In this document: positions 1 to 14,100 of the stretch, in pieces
Layout of the letters: each line of letters begins with the position of its first letter
Numbering within the stretch: position 1 is the first letter of the stretch
Program-made: the position numbers and the translations under genes
Notes under the pieces: generated by a model
What the model saw: the letters and a program-made list of their open reading frames with translations, nothing else
Databases searched by the model: none
Told to the model about the DNA's origin: nothing
Assembly: GCF_026914265.1 (NCBI RefSeq)
Contig: NC_069125.1
Location: forward strand, 5,352,117-5,416,116
DNA length: 64,000 bases
Direction: 5' to 3'
Source: Mya arenaria
Lineage: Eukaryota; Mollusca; Bivalvia; Myida; Myidae

Positions 1-809
1 CAACCAAGTTTGGTTTTGATAGGAAATGATCAAGTACGGAAGCAGACCGCTAATTACGTCAACAATTTTGACAAAATGAGCTCCATATGTTTGGTATTGA
101 TCTCGATCAAGAAACTATGACAATATTGAATACACATTGGGTCAATGATATGATTAAGTTTCGATAACAAATGGTTATGTTTTTGGAGTGGTATTTAGTG
201 TATATGTTGCAGAAACTAACAGTTCATATTTCTCATGTTTTGACCACCTGGTGTGGCCTTGACCTATGAGATCTTAAAGTCCTAAGGCTTGTGATAAATG
301 GCTAAATATGGTACACCACATTCCGCAAAGCATAAAGTTAACAGTTGAAACACTAAATGACTGCTACAGAGCGAACGGTTGCTCATCTGATATTATTCAC
401 TCAAAATGGAAGAAATAACACAATTATTAAAGCCAAAGAGCAAGAGGTATTCAAGACTAGGGCAATACATGTACTAGATTATTATTTTTTGAAAAAACTA
501 GATCAGGGAATAACTATGTTATGTACTCATAGGCTATATTTCTCTGTGAGTGACTTTTTCCCCCATTTTGCTAATAGGGCCTGGGCATGTCTGATGTGTG
601 ATTTTGACCAAAATTGGAAATTCCAATTAGCGTAAAATAGAGCAAAAATGCTTTAAAAATACAGAAAAAAAGATAAAAGATCATGATAAAGGTTGGTTCT
701 TTAAGAATACACACCGACTCTTCCTGACAAAAAAGGTTTAGGGGTCCTATTATTATTATTTATTTATTTTAAAACATTTAATTGGGAATTTTATTTTCAC
801 ATATGATAA
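1..809. other. AT-rich DNA without a recognised gene
   Basis: No exon-like or protein-family similarity was seen. The longest open frame (357-635, 92 codons) has no recognisable motif and AT-driven composition. The segment ends at the AA that abuts the CAAG terminus of the rolling-circle-like element starting at 810. Confidence 0.5.
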
Positions 810-1557
810 CAAGAGGCCCACGATGGCTAATGATCTACTGGCAAAGCTTCTTTGGTCATTCCAGAGCATGTACATATGGATAATAGGCAACATACTGAAA
901 GTTCACCTTTTGAACTTTTCTTGTTAGTTAACGGGCGCCGCAACAATAGTCTTGTAGCATGTAACATGCATGTGAATATGATAACAAATGTTGCCAATTT
1001 CAAGGGCCATTTTCCAGTCATGCATGGGCGGATTGTAGGCTAACTACTGTGAAAGTTTGGTCAAGATCAAACAAAATCTGGAGGCTCTTTTCTGTTCACA
1101 AGCTCAATTTTAGCAATTAAGTAAATTTCAAGGGGGCCATAAACCAGTTGTTTTTTATGGGCAGATCTGGATGGTTTTGGAAAGGAACAAAGGTCTCATC
1201 AATAGTTAACTATTGTCTTCGTTTATTGAAAATCAGAGAAGAAATAAAGGCTCTTTTTTGTTCACAAGCTGTATTATAGCAATTTCGACATTTCCAAGGG
1301 CCATAATCCAGTCATGCATGGGTGAATCTGGCTGGTTATTTTAAGAACTTGGTACTTAGTAAATATCTAACTACATGGTAGTGTAAGAGAAAATATTGGG
1401 TAGTAAATGGAGCTTTGATCGTGTTCACAAGCTCAATTATAGTTATTTTGACAATTTCAAGTGCAATAATCCAGTAAATAACACAGACGCACAAACGGCA
1501 GACACACTTTGCTGTCGCATATGCTCTTCTCGTCTTTGGCCAGTAGAGCTAAAAAAA
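810..1557 (-). mobile_element. Helentron-type non-autonomous element, family A (copy 1)
   Basis: Read on the minus strand, the element starts in an A/T run as TTTTTAGCTCTACTGGCCAA (about 1557). It ends with an inverted box carrying CAGTAGA, a short GGCC-containing imperfect hairpin and CTTG next to TT (810). The interior holds diverged repeats of a unit beginning near 'caagctcaatt' with 'aatttcaag' and 'ccataa.ccagt' blocks (about 1000-1480). A second, longer copy with the same ends lies at 54056-55625. The assignment rests on terminal architecture shared with other copies in this window; no transposase is present. Confidence 0.6.
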
Positions 1558-2100
1558 GTATGTGGCTTATCATTTGGAAAGGGCCGGCCCTCAATTGCCC
1601 TGAACACAAACACTTGTCTTTGATTCAACACAGCAGTGGATGCACGTAGGAAACTTGGCATCCCTTGAGTGAGCAAACATGAGATTAAAGAGCTAGGAAA
1701 CAAACGAAATGTTTAAAAATTTATTAACAAGATATAACAAGAACATAATAAATTATATCGTAAATAATCTTTATAAGTATAGCACTTGTAAAATGTGAAC
1801 TACCCCAATCTAAGCATAATCTTCATCCTGCTGTTGGCAATTTAAGGAACCAAGATAATGGCACTTTTACACGATGTCTGCAGTTCCAAACAAATTAATG
1901 GATTTCTGACAGTTACTTACAAAAGATCAGCAGAGTACCAAATGCATGATCTCAAGTAACATATATCTGTTACATAGTTATTTTCTTAAAACCTAACTAG
2001 CTGTCTTAATTTTAGCTAGCTGAGATGAGTCCTAAGCCTAAGTCAGAGAACTTGTAGCTAAAGTCTGAGAATTTATTCACTTTTATCTAGCGCCTTTGTT
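1558..2100 (-). other. Likely RAD9 3' untranslated region
   Basis: This stretch lies directly downstream of the RAD9 stop codon (2101-2103, minus strand) and contains no coding similarity. A minus-strand AATAAA hexamer occurs at 1720-1725 (TTTATT on the plus strand), which would give a 3' UTR of about 380-400 bp. That polyadenylation site is an inference from position only. Confidence 0.4.
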
Positions 2101-5100
2101 TCAATTTTCGTCGTCAGAATCCGGTGCAAGTACTCGTGATGTACACAGGTCTGGATTTCGACTCTGAGACTGACTGGCCTGGGAACTGCCAAAAAACAGT
2201 GACCGGAACTGAAAGATGAATTGTGACAGTAATACCAGAACTGACTTTAGGCAATAAAATATTGTCCCCTATTTTACAATTGAGTTACAGACAGTACCGG
2301 TTTTTTAACCCTTTACTTCATGTAAACCTAAGCCATTTCAGGCTGCCAGTTCATGGCTTATCAGTTCATATCAGTACCCCTACTTCATAGGAGATTATTG
2401 ATATTATTGGAATTTTAACCCTAATGTATTACAAACCTATTTTCTTAGTATTTCTTTTGGTTTAATCAATAAGTCATCAATGTAAAGTTTATAGAGAATT
2501 AAATTTCCAATCCAGTCATATAAATTTTATTTTGTTATCTAAATTATTTCCGCATGATATTCATAAATAAACAGAAAAATATGTCAAATTTGATGAAAAT
2601 TAATTTTTACTACACTTTTATTTATCAAACATAACACAAAATATTATATAAACAACATATTTTTATAATTCATTTAATGCAACCTGAATTGAAACAAAGA
2701 TGGACAGAATTAAAAAATAGTTCACAACAAAGAAGCACGGTATATTTATATATATGATACAGAAGAAAAAAAACAAGTTGATCAACAGTCACAGTATGTA
2801 TAACTTTCGGTTATTTAACACTACAATGAACAAATAAAGTTATTATTCAACTACTAAATGAGGCCTGCATGTTGTTGTTTACTAAATTTATATCGTTTAT
2901 TGCATGTCCATGTATTGTCATTTGGGTTTGATTTTAAAAATCCTCATTTCTCGTATCCTTGTGTGCGTGACGCCGAGGTCTGAATTCTCGACGTCGTACT
3001 CAATGTCTCAAACTCATTTATATCGAAGCCAGAATGTTCCGATTCGTCAGACAAACACTGAAATATAAATGACATTATTCAGGAATGTTGTTTTAAACTG
3101 AAGTTAACAAGGGCAGAAATTAGCTCTACATTGCATTCTTGTGTATTCGAAAACACGTGTTTCAACAGCTGATCGATGTTAAATTGGGTCATGTCAAAGT
3201 TTAACAATAGGGATAGTCATTATTTTATAACACATTTGTACTTACTTTCAATTTGTAGAAGCAGATGCGCATTTTTATGACCGGATTAGCGAAACAGAAG
3301 TGACACATATGTCCCATATAATGATTTATGGCCTTTGTTTATACAAGCCAGATGATTTTTTGTTTATCCAACATGGCCGACATTTTGACACGTTTTCGAA
3401 CCATGACCTGTGACGTCAGGCGCGTGATCAATAAAATATAGTTGTATTATTGGTAGTTAATTATAACTTGCAGTATTGTGTAAATTTCCACGAGGAAAAT
3501 GAGACAGGAATGCCCACAAACCTGCGCAGTCAACGTTTTACGCATCTTTGATACCAGTGACCTTATTTCCCGATTTTCCGAAATTCTTTAAATAGTAACA
3601 TAGTGTTTTTTTTAGTGCATTGTATTTATCGATGTTTATACTTCATGAATATGAATTTATAGCGCATAAACAAGCATCAGGTATGAAAATAAATGCCCCT
3701 ACATTACGAATACGTAGGATTACGTATCTATGAAGCTATGGATAAAACGTTAAGATCCGTATCTATGAAGCTATGGATAGATAAGTAAAATTGCGTATCT
3801 ATGAAGTAAAGGGTTAAAATAGGAAAATAATTTATCCTTTTTACGTTAAGTTATTCTTTTGAAAGTTTTTTAAAGTATCTTGATTCAATCAGAAACACTC
3901 ACACAGATTGTTCAATCTTCATTCTATTATTTGATTCTTATCCTAATATTTACTATTTGATTCTTCATCCAACTATTTCATTCTTTATAATAGGATAAAT
4001 GTCTGTGGCATAATTATAACAAGAGCCGTCATAAGACAGCGCGCTCGACTACACCGCTTTGACTTAGAATACAATAACAATGTAATAATTAATACCAAGT
4101 TTGGTCTCTTTATGTCAAACCTAACTAAAATTATTCGATACATAATGTGACTTTGATGCTGCCCTCCCACCAGCCCGCCCAAACAATGACGCAAGTCATT
4201 CAAATAACTTGATTTCTCATTATGAAAATGTGGTTAAGATTATACAAATATGCCTTTCAAAGGAAAAAAAATAAATAAAAAATCAAGGGCAACAATTTGT
4301 ATTTAGGCTTAAAACGGAGTTATGTTTCTTGTTGTAAGATGGTCGTAAATAATTTTGAATTGTATTAAGTGCATTTAATGAACGGTATAGAAGTTTTTTT
4401 TATTAAAATCCCAACTTGCCCTTAACTTTTACTTGCCTAAAACTTTAACCTAAGTCAATCAGGGGCCATAACTTGTATCATACATGTGATAACGTCCCGG
4501 ACGTCCGGGATTGTCCCGGAAATAGTATCTCTGTCACGGAGGGTGCATGTTTGTCCCGGAAAGTCATAAAAAAAAACGAAAAAAAAATATCTCGGAATCG
4601 GAATCGATTATCTTAATTTTACCAATGTAAGTCAGCTATTTTGCCTGTCCGGGACACTGGTCGTAAAACACAGGACATGTTGACACTAATCCGTTAATTG
4701 GTACGTGTGTCGTCGAGGTCATCGTCAATCACCCGATAATTGATCTATCGGCCTATTGTTGTGCTTAACGAGTGGGGGAGGGTTCTTGTATACAAATTCA
4801 TTGTTTTCATATGGATTTGTTTGGTCTTATGAATGATAGCTTTTAATTGATGAATTGATATTTTTCACACATTTTACCAACAAACGAGCATGAAGGTAAG
4901 TTCAAAGGTAAGTTCAAAGAAAGTGACAAAATGAGTATTGTAAGTTGTATTAAGGATATGGAGTTATGTAACCTCTTGGTTGATGGTCCTGAACAATTGT
5001 GTGAAGTATTAAGTCAATTGAATGAAGGGTATAGAAGTTATTAAACAATATCCCAACCTGCCCTAAAACTTTAACCTAAGTTCCATAGTCAATCAGGGGC

Positions 5101-8100
5101 CATAATTTGTATAAAAGATAATATGGAGTTATCTAACCTCATTATGTGATGGCTCTGAACATCTGTGTAAAGTATTAAGTCAATTGAATGAACGGTTTTG
5201 GAGTTTTAAGTGAAAATCCCAACTTGCCCTAAAACTTTAACCCGCCCTAAAACTTAAACCTAAGTCAACCAGGGGTCATAACTTGTATTTAGGATAATAT
5301 GGAGTCATGTAACCTCATTGTGTGATGGTCCTGAACAACTGTGTGAAGTATTAAGTCAATTGAACAAAGGATATAGAAGTTATTAATCAATATTCCAACT
5401 TGCCCTAAAACTTTAACCTAAGTTTCATAGTCAATCAGGGGCCATAATCTGTGTAAAGAATAATATGGAGTTATCTAACCTCATCATGTGATGGCCCTGA
5501 ACAACTGTGTGAAGTATTAAGTCAATTGAATGTAGGGTATTAGACTTATAAGTGAAAATCCCAACTTGCCCTAAAACTTTAACCGGACGCCGACGCCGGG
5601 GCGAGTAGTATAGCCCACCTATTCTTCGAATAGTCGAGCTAAAAATTACTGTCAAACAAGAAGATTTTTCCAGGTTTTGGTTTTTCCCTTAGCAAGGCAA
5701 GTGTTTGGATCAATTATGAGCTTAATAGAATTTTTTCAACAGTTCAGTGGGCCGATTTATCGAGAATGCTAGCAGCAATTTTGCAAGTCTAAAACTATTG
5801 TTGAAAATCTATCTTAAAGCTGCATTCTCACAGATTGAACGTTTTGACAACTTTTTTTATTTTTTTTGTCTTGGAACGAACCATTTTTTGCGAAAATCCA
5901 TGGAAACCAGTTATATAAAACTGCTGACAAAAAAATAGAGCGCAGATTTTTATATTCAAGGTCAAAAATTGATATTTTATGCATTTTTCTTAACCGTTAG
6001 TAACGGTTTAAGCCATAAAACATTAACTTTCGAACGGAAATATGAAAATCTACGATCTGATTTTTTGTCAGCAATCTTATATCATTGGTTTGCAGATATC
6101 TACGCAAAAATTTGCTCTTTCCAAGACAAAAAAATAAAAAAGTTGTAAAAATGGTAAATCTGTGAGAGTGCAGCTTTAAGTACAAAATTGTTTTTTTGAT
6201 TACTGATCAATCAGCACCTACCTGTGTATAAGATGTTCACTCAATATTGGGTCAATGGCATACATAAAACTATGGATACATATTCTATGAATGGCTAAAT
6301 TTGAACCTTTCCCTAACTCACCTTTTCAGCAAACAGAGTCTATGGTAAATTAATATGCAAAAATTGAATCCTTTTCCGCAATATCGTTTTTAAAATTAAC
6401 TGGCATCATCAAGTTTGAAGAAAGCTTTATAAAGACATTTATCTCACCCTTTTTGCCGGCGGAGTCCCTGGTACTACATCCTCATCTTCATCTGCGTTAT
6501 CAACCACCATATCTTCTGTGAGAGTTGTGTCCCCTATCTGTGGTAAATAAAGGAGAAAATATTAAGTTATGTATAGAGACATCTGATAACAATAAAAACA
6601 TAATAGCATATTAAGTGACAGTTTATACTTAGGTGTTAATGATATCGGATATATAATATAATCAGAGAGCAGTCATGATATAAACAATGACACCATAACA
6701 TTTTAGCATTTGTTCGATTAAAAAAACAATTCTTAATTTTTTTAAAAAGGAATATGCAATGAAATTAGAAATAACAATATGTGCAAAACTATTTGACAGA
6801 ATTTCTCGCAAATCTAGCATATATTTTACTGATCTTTTGATTAACAATAATAAATTTTATTGTTTTGCCTACCTTGACCTTTGTTCCAAGCATGGGTAAC
6901 ACAGGACTCTCTTCATCATCACTTGGCACAGAGTTGTTCACAATAGGGGAGTTAAATCTTCCTGACTTGGACTGATTATCTCCCTTTCCTCCCACCCTCC
7001 TGATTCCTCCCCTGCTCGCACTAGATATGGCCCCACCCCCCTCAACTCTGTCTGTGTGCATTTGTCTGGCCACAACCCCTTTATCTCTGTCTGTATTGGT
7101 TTGTCGCGCCACACTCCCTTCACTTCTGTCTGTATTGGTTTGTCTTGCCACACTCCCTTCACTTCTGTCTGTATGTGTTTCTAGTGCCCCAGCCTCTTTG
7201 ACTCTGAGAGTGTGTGTATGTTTGTCTGTATCAACTGAAGTCTGCCTTGGGTAAACAACAGTTGTGTCATTTTGTATCATGATATCAAAGTCTGTGTCAT
7301 CATTCATGAAGTCAGTGTAGTCCGCATTGACTTCATTTGATCTGGCTGAATCAATATTAGATCTGAAAGAATATATATACTTATATTTCAAGTAAAAAAG
7401 TTACAATTTCTTCAACAATCTTTACCCATGTTCAATCTTAAATAAAAATCAAACAGCTGATGTAAACTATTTAAACTATTAACAAGAGCGTCATTGAACA
7501 AATGCCAAATAGAATGTCTAGAATTATTTTTTTGTTTATGCCAAGGTTTAAGTTTTTGCACTATGGCGACGACACAAACCCCATGACAACACCTTGGCCT
7601 TGACCCTTCAAGATACAGACAAGCTTTAAATGAAGACAATGAATACGGATGTACCTTGAGTGTGACTGCATGTTATTGCCATTGTGAGAAGGTCCGGACC
7701 TGTTCTGGGTGGATCTGTTGGTTCGTGAGTTGTTGGTTCGCGAGGTTGATGCCTTACTACTTGGCCTGTGGGAGAAACAGTATAAGATGGCTGCAGGCAC
7801 ATAGGTTGTTTGTGTTTTTGAGTTTATCAAGGTTTGCCCACGCCCTTTGGTTGCATTATGGCTGGACCCTGCCGTGACGCCATCATTACTTACATTGTAT
7901 TTAAATGCCATAAGTGACATGAGATAGGAATGACAGCAATTCACAGTCAAATCCAGATATCTGAAGACTTGCCTGATAAAAGAGATCTGGGTGCGATATC
8001 CTAGTTCTTTGCAGAGACCTTGTGGTTCAGTGCTCAGTGTAAAGCACCAATACACAGAATACAACTTTCCTGGGTTGAACAAGTACTGAGTACAACATTT

Positions 8101-11100
8101 TCCCCAGTACTACCCTTTAAATGCTGAGAGCGAGGCATGGGAGCTTCTGGTACCATATTTTAACATCTTTCAGTTTGATGCTGCCGTGGTTTGAATCCAC
8201 CAACATTCCGCACCCAAAGCTCTACCACTGAGCTATCAGGGCGCTCAGCACTTTTATGTCACTTAGAACAGTTCCGCTTTCATCCCATTATTCATTATTA
8301 TGATTGGTTTAGACTTTTAATTACAAGGCTGTTTACGGTCAACATGTGGACCTTGGTATTAGTCATACATAATTATACACATAACAATGAAATAGTTTCA
8401 AATACATGTATTAAATTTTATAAACACTTTATTACAAAAAATAGAATATAACCTACATTTACAGCCAATGAAATTGCAGAAAGCCATACATAAAGTACTA
8501 GGCTTAATCATTAAGGATTTAAACATTCACAGGTGTTAAATGGCCACCAACTGCAACTCATCTTATTACATTCGCTGCGTTAGAATTTGAGTTGACAATG
8601 TGTCAGCCAATGAAGTTGTATTTAAAGTCAGTGAGCTGACCTGATTTAAAACCATACTGATTTAGGAGGGCTCATTCGCTACGCTCAATCCGCCCATTCT
8701 TAATCATAAAGATTTTAATACATGTCATCTAACATCATGTTAATTTAAGTGTAAGACAATGACATTAGAATTTTGGATATGAAGCCTTTCCACATGCTTC
8801 ATGGTCAGTCTATAAAAAAAGCACTGTTAAATGCATTTAAATAATGGCTATTTTATCAAGAATACTCACCTTTTTTTGCGTGATGTGTCGAGGCTGAGTT
8901 TGATTCTGACAATAAACTTGTTAAATTTCAAGATGTTATGAACGCATACTTTCTGTTAAGCCTGTCAAGGCTTGAGTCTGACAATACCTTCGCTGGTCAG
9001 CAAGTTTCCCCAACACAATGTTCCCCTTGAATGTGCAGTCATCATTTATCAACAAAAACAAGACTTGCCATTAATATTAATCAACACCCACCTTTTCTGA
9101 GTAGCCTGTCGGGGTTGAGTTTGAGCTTGACTCTGCCCCTGCTGGTCTGCCAATGTGGCCAGGACAAAGTTTCCCTCAAATGTGCTGTCACTATCTATTG
9201 TGAAAACAATTGGTCTGAAATAGATAGTCGGTTTTGTATGACAATAGGGCTTTTTAGAAAGCGGTTTTGGTGGTGGGTTGGTGATTTCTCAAACAAGTCC
9301 TATCAATATCTATATCATTTGTTTAAAATCATTGAACAAATAAAGCATTTTAAACTCATTTTAACAACAAACTAAATACATCGTAGAGTCAAACTCTGTA
9401 AAACACTGACAAACCTTCCAGCAGTTTCAAAGTTGATGGTCAGGGGTAATGTGGTCACTTCTGCAAACCCTAAAATGGCCTGGAAGTAAACAACACATCA
9501 TCATTTTTAATAATGGTTAGAGCAGCGAACTCATCCTGCATATTTCTTTATGAAAAAACGAGAAATAAATAGCAGGTTGAATGATTCCTTCTGAAAGCTT
9601 CAAATTACTCTACTAACTGATAGAAGAATCTGTCAACAAAAATGAAATATTTGTAAGTAAATTTTCTGTCTGAGCTTTAATATCAACGTCAGGCTTGTAA
9701 TGTTTGTTTACATCACAACAGCAGCTAAGTTTATATGGAAGTGCAAAAACATCCACAAATAATATAATGGTTTGTTTAAAAACCTCTGCTGTAGTTTGTA
9801 TGACTATTATATATCTTGCTAACTCAAAATATTACTAATATACAAGATGGAATTAAAAACAATACTTTCTGCTATAATCTTACATTGAATTCAGTAAGTT
9901 TCAGGTTTATAAAGAAATCCTGGAGTTAAAACCAAATAACTACATTATATTTAAGTTAATAAACATAAATATAACAATTTTGAAACAAGAGCACCGCATA
10001 TGAAAGATGATGCTCCTTTCCTCAAGAGGCAGTGGGACAAATTATTTTAGCCGAGTTGTGAGCCTTGATTCATGTATTATCATGTGTAATGTCATCTGCC
10101 AACTGCTCTAACAATCATGTGACCAGTGCCATGACAAGTTTGAGCACTTTACTACAAGTTGTTTAAACATTGTCGATCAGAAAAGGGTGTGATGCCTGCT
10201 TGGACAACAATGAGGCCGGACAACATGACCTCGTGAGTCTGCCTTTCTTCGCAGACACACACAAATACAATGATCCAATAACTAAAAGCCTTGAGTGCCC
10301 TACCCTAAGTTCCTTTAGGCAAAAGGTGACCTCAGTGTCAACCCCAACCTGACAGTTGTCAAACTCATCCGGCTCAAGACTCAGGTTGGTGTGCATCACC
10401 TTGTTTGGGTCTGAAAAAATGATAGAAATCAAAGATGAAAGTAAATTTATTTTACAAACAATTTCATCTGTTTAAAAAGGGATAAAACAAACAATACATG
10501 GCCTTTTTGGGTGGGTGGGGTATGTTGGTATGTCATTATAATATGGTGAGATTCTAACACAACCTTGAGTCTTGGACTACGCCCATTGGGTTATAAGAGA
10601 GCAAGCCAGGCTTAAAAAGACATGGCACTGCAGAAAGGAGACAGGGTGCTAACAGAGAAAAGGTCACATTGTATTGATTTTGGAAATTAATGAATTTGAC
10701 AGTAAATTGTTTAACTGAAGTAATTTTACAAGGTTTACAATGCAAAATATGTAAAGTTTGTATGTAATTATAATTATTTAAAACTCTAATCAAACCAAAA
10801 CAAGTATTTCAATCTCTTGCATAAATTCTATGAAGGCAGAAGGATACAACAGATAACATAAACATCCAAAACAGCAAAATAAGAACAAGCACCAAATGTC
10901 ACAAAATATGCCAGCCCTAATTTTAGTACACCAAGTTTTGTGATAAGTGATAAGTGGTTGTAAGTTTAGTCAAATTTAAAGAGCAGACACTGTAATTACA
11001 GTTTTTGTCAATTCAAGGGTCATTACTCTTGAGTGTCAGACCATACACATTTTTACTAAATTTGGTAATGATTAGAGAAAGTCTTTAAAGTCAATGATTG

Positions 11101-14100
11101 TACAAGACCCATTTGAGATAATTTATATAATTAATTGCCGATTACTTGAGTGACTACAGCGATGTGGCTGGTTATGGAACATGGTTGTTACAGTGTGCCA
11201 ATACACATTCTGACCAAATTTGATTGGACAAAGGCTTTTAAAGTAATTGAGCTGACAAGACCAATTTTAGGTAATTTTTATAATCAAAGGGTGATAACTC
11301 TCGATAATATACAACCATATGACTGGTCATCAAACTTGTCTTAAACATTATAACAATATAAATTCCGATCATATTTGATGATAATTGGACAAAGATTTCT
11401 ATTTTTATTGAGCAGATAACATACTGGACGCCGCCCACCCATCTGCCGCAGGTAAAACTATAATATGTCTATGTAGATTTTTTTAAAACAGGCGTATAAA
11501 AACTATAGCAAATGATATGCATGGTTGCTTTTTACATTATGGATAATTTCATCAACTGTCCTTATTTGATTACCAGTAGTTCAACGAGACGGAATAATCT
11601 GTCAACATATATTTTGTTTTTAAAACAGAAAAGCTAAAAAATTCTATATATTCAATGTTTTTGTCACCTGGTTCGTCATCCACATAGTTTTTGATGACGA
11701 TTTTCTCTGGGTTGACAATAAGAGTTATCTCCTCTTGGTTGTTCTGAAAGTTCATCACAGCATCGCACAGCAGTCTGAAAATGGAATAAAAACAAGTGTC
11801 TAGAAAAGTCAGGTTTCCTGTGAATATTTTTAAAGTTGTGATAACACCAATGTCATCAACGACACAAAGTCTCTAATTTTTGAAAAACATAAAACTAAAC
11901 TATAAAGCTAAAAGATTAAATATGAACTATGGTGTAATTATTAATTGATTAATTAATCCTGGTATTATTTTTAAATAGATTCATTAAAGCTGGGGTTTGA
12001 CACCAAGGCAATACCAATACCTCGACCATATTTCTTCGAAAAAAAAGTATCTTATACAGTGTAGTACACTGACTGTACAAGAATACTACTGTATGTACTT
12101 GGAATTAAATACATGTACCTACTTGGAAGACGCTGTTAAAGAGTTGGGGCTCATGTCCTTGGAAAAGACGGCCTGCAGGGTCTCGCACTCAATAAAGGCC
12201 AAGTTGTGAGTCTTCACAATACCTGGGCGGATTAAACATTAAATGTTCTTACAAAAATCACCTTCACGTACACGTATACTTAAATGTAAATAAAACTGAG
12301 TAAATTATAGCCATAACTAGCTATGGTAGAACAATGAAAATCCCCTGGTCTAATGTCAAAATCCCCTGGAATTCTGAACAAATATTTCAAAATCCCTTAG
12401 AGTGGTCTTCAGAAATATGACATGTATTCTTGCATCTTAGGGCTATAATTATAAATATCATCGTGAATTTAAACAAGAGGGCCATGATGGCCCTAAAATT
12501 GAGTAAATTATAGCCATAACTAGCTATGGTAGAACTATGAAAATCCCCTGGTCTAATGTCAAAATCCCCTGGAATTCTGAACAAATATTTCAAAATCCCT
12601 TAGAGTGGTCTTCAGAAATATGACATTTATGCTTGCATCTTAGGGCTATAATTATAAATATCATCGTGAATTTAAACAAGAGGGCCATGATGGCCCTAAA
12701 ACGCTCACCTAAGCAAAGGGCAACAACTCAGAGGAGATGTTTTTAAAGCAAAACAGAAAGTTGGCCAGATGGTTGTTGTTGTTGATCAATCGTGACCCCT
12801 TGTTGTATTTTTTGAAGAAGATTACCTAAGGAAGCTTCCTGTAAAGTTTCATTGAATTTGGACTGGTAGTTTTAGAGTAGATGTTTTTTAAAGCAAAACA
12901 GGAAGTTGGCCATTTTGTTGTTGTTGTTGTTGATCAATCGTGACCCCTTGTTGTATTTTTGTAGAGGGTCACCCAAAGAAACTTCCTGTAAAGTTTCATT
13001 GAATTTGGACTGGTAGTTTCAGAGGAGATATTTTTTTTAAAGCAAAACAGGAAGTCAGCCATTTTGTTGTCATTGTAGTTTCAGAGGAGATGTTTTTTAA
13101 AGCAAAACAGGAAGTTGGCCATTTTGTTGTTGTTGTTGTTGATCAATCGTGACCCCTTGTATTTTTGTAGAGGGTCACCCAAGGAAGCTTCCTGTAAAGT
13201 TTCATTGAATTTAGACTGGTAGTTTCAGAGGAGATGTTTTTTTAAAGGAATACAGGAAGTCGGCCATTTTGTTGTTGTTGCTGATCAATCGTGACCCCTT
13301 GTTGTATTTTTGTAGAGGGTCACCCAAGGAAGCTTCCTGTAAAGTTTCATTGTATGTGGACCGGTAGTTTCAGAGGAGATGTTTTTTAAAGCAAAACAGG
13401 AAGTTGGCCATGTCTTTGTTATTGCTGTTGTTGCTGTTGTTGCTGTTGTTGATCAATCGTGACCCCTTGTTGTATTTTTTGTAGAGGGTCACCCAAGGAA
13501 GCTTCCTGTAAAGTTTCATTGAATTTAGACTGGTAGTTTCAGAGGAGATGGTTTTTTAAAGGAAAACGGGAAGTTGGCCATTTCATTGTTGTTGTTGTTG
13601 ATCAATCGTGACCCCTTGTTGTTTTTTGTAGAGGGTCATCCAAGGAAGCTTCCTGTAAAGTTTGATTGAATTTGGAGAGGTAGTTTCAGAGGAGATGTTT
13701 TTTAAAGCAAAACAGGAAGTTGGCCATGTCTTTGTTATTGCTGTTGTTGCTGTTGTTGCTGTTGTTGATCAATCGTGACCCCTTGTTGTATTTTTTGTAG
13801 AGGGTCACCCAAGGAAGCTTCCTGTAAAGTTTCATTGAATTTAGACTGGTAGTTTCAGAGGAGATGGTTTTTTAAAGGAAAACGGGAAGTTGGCCATTTC
13901 ATTGTTGTTGTTGTTGATCAATCGTGACCCCTTGTTGTTTTTTGTAGAGGGTCATCCAAGGAAGCTTCCTGTAAAGTTTGATTGAATTTGGAGAGGTAGT
14001 TTCAGAGGAGATGTTTTTTTAAAGCAAAACAGGAAGTCAGCCATTTTGTTGTTGTTGCTGTTGTTGTTGTTGCTGATCAATCGTGACCCCTTGTATTTTT

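Noticed and set aside
357-635. 92-codon open frame near the left edge
   Set aside because: AT-driven composition, no motif, no splice context and no family similarity.
827-1021. Overlapping open frames on both strands
   Set aside because: They lie inside the family A repeat element and follow its repeats.
7027-7254. Plus-strand frame rich in Leu/Ser/Cys repeats
   Set aside because: It is the antisense shadow of the RAD9 coding minisatellite in exon 10.
7561-8082. 173-codon minus-strand frame, possible extra RAD9 exon
   Set aside because: RAD9 exons 9 and 10 join in phase without it, and it shows no RAD9 similarity. It spans repeat-like DNA with a 3'-end-like CAAGAG motif at 7483.
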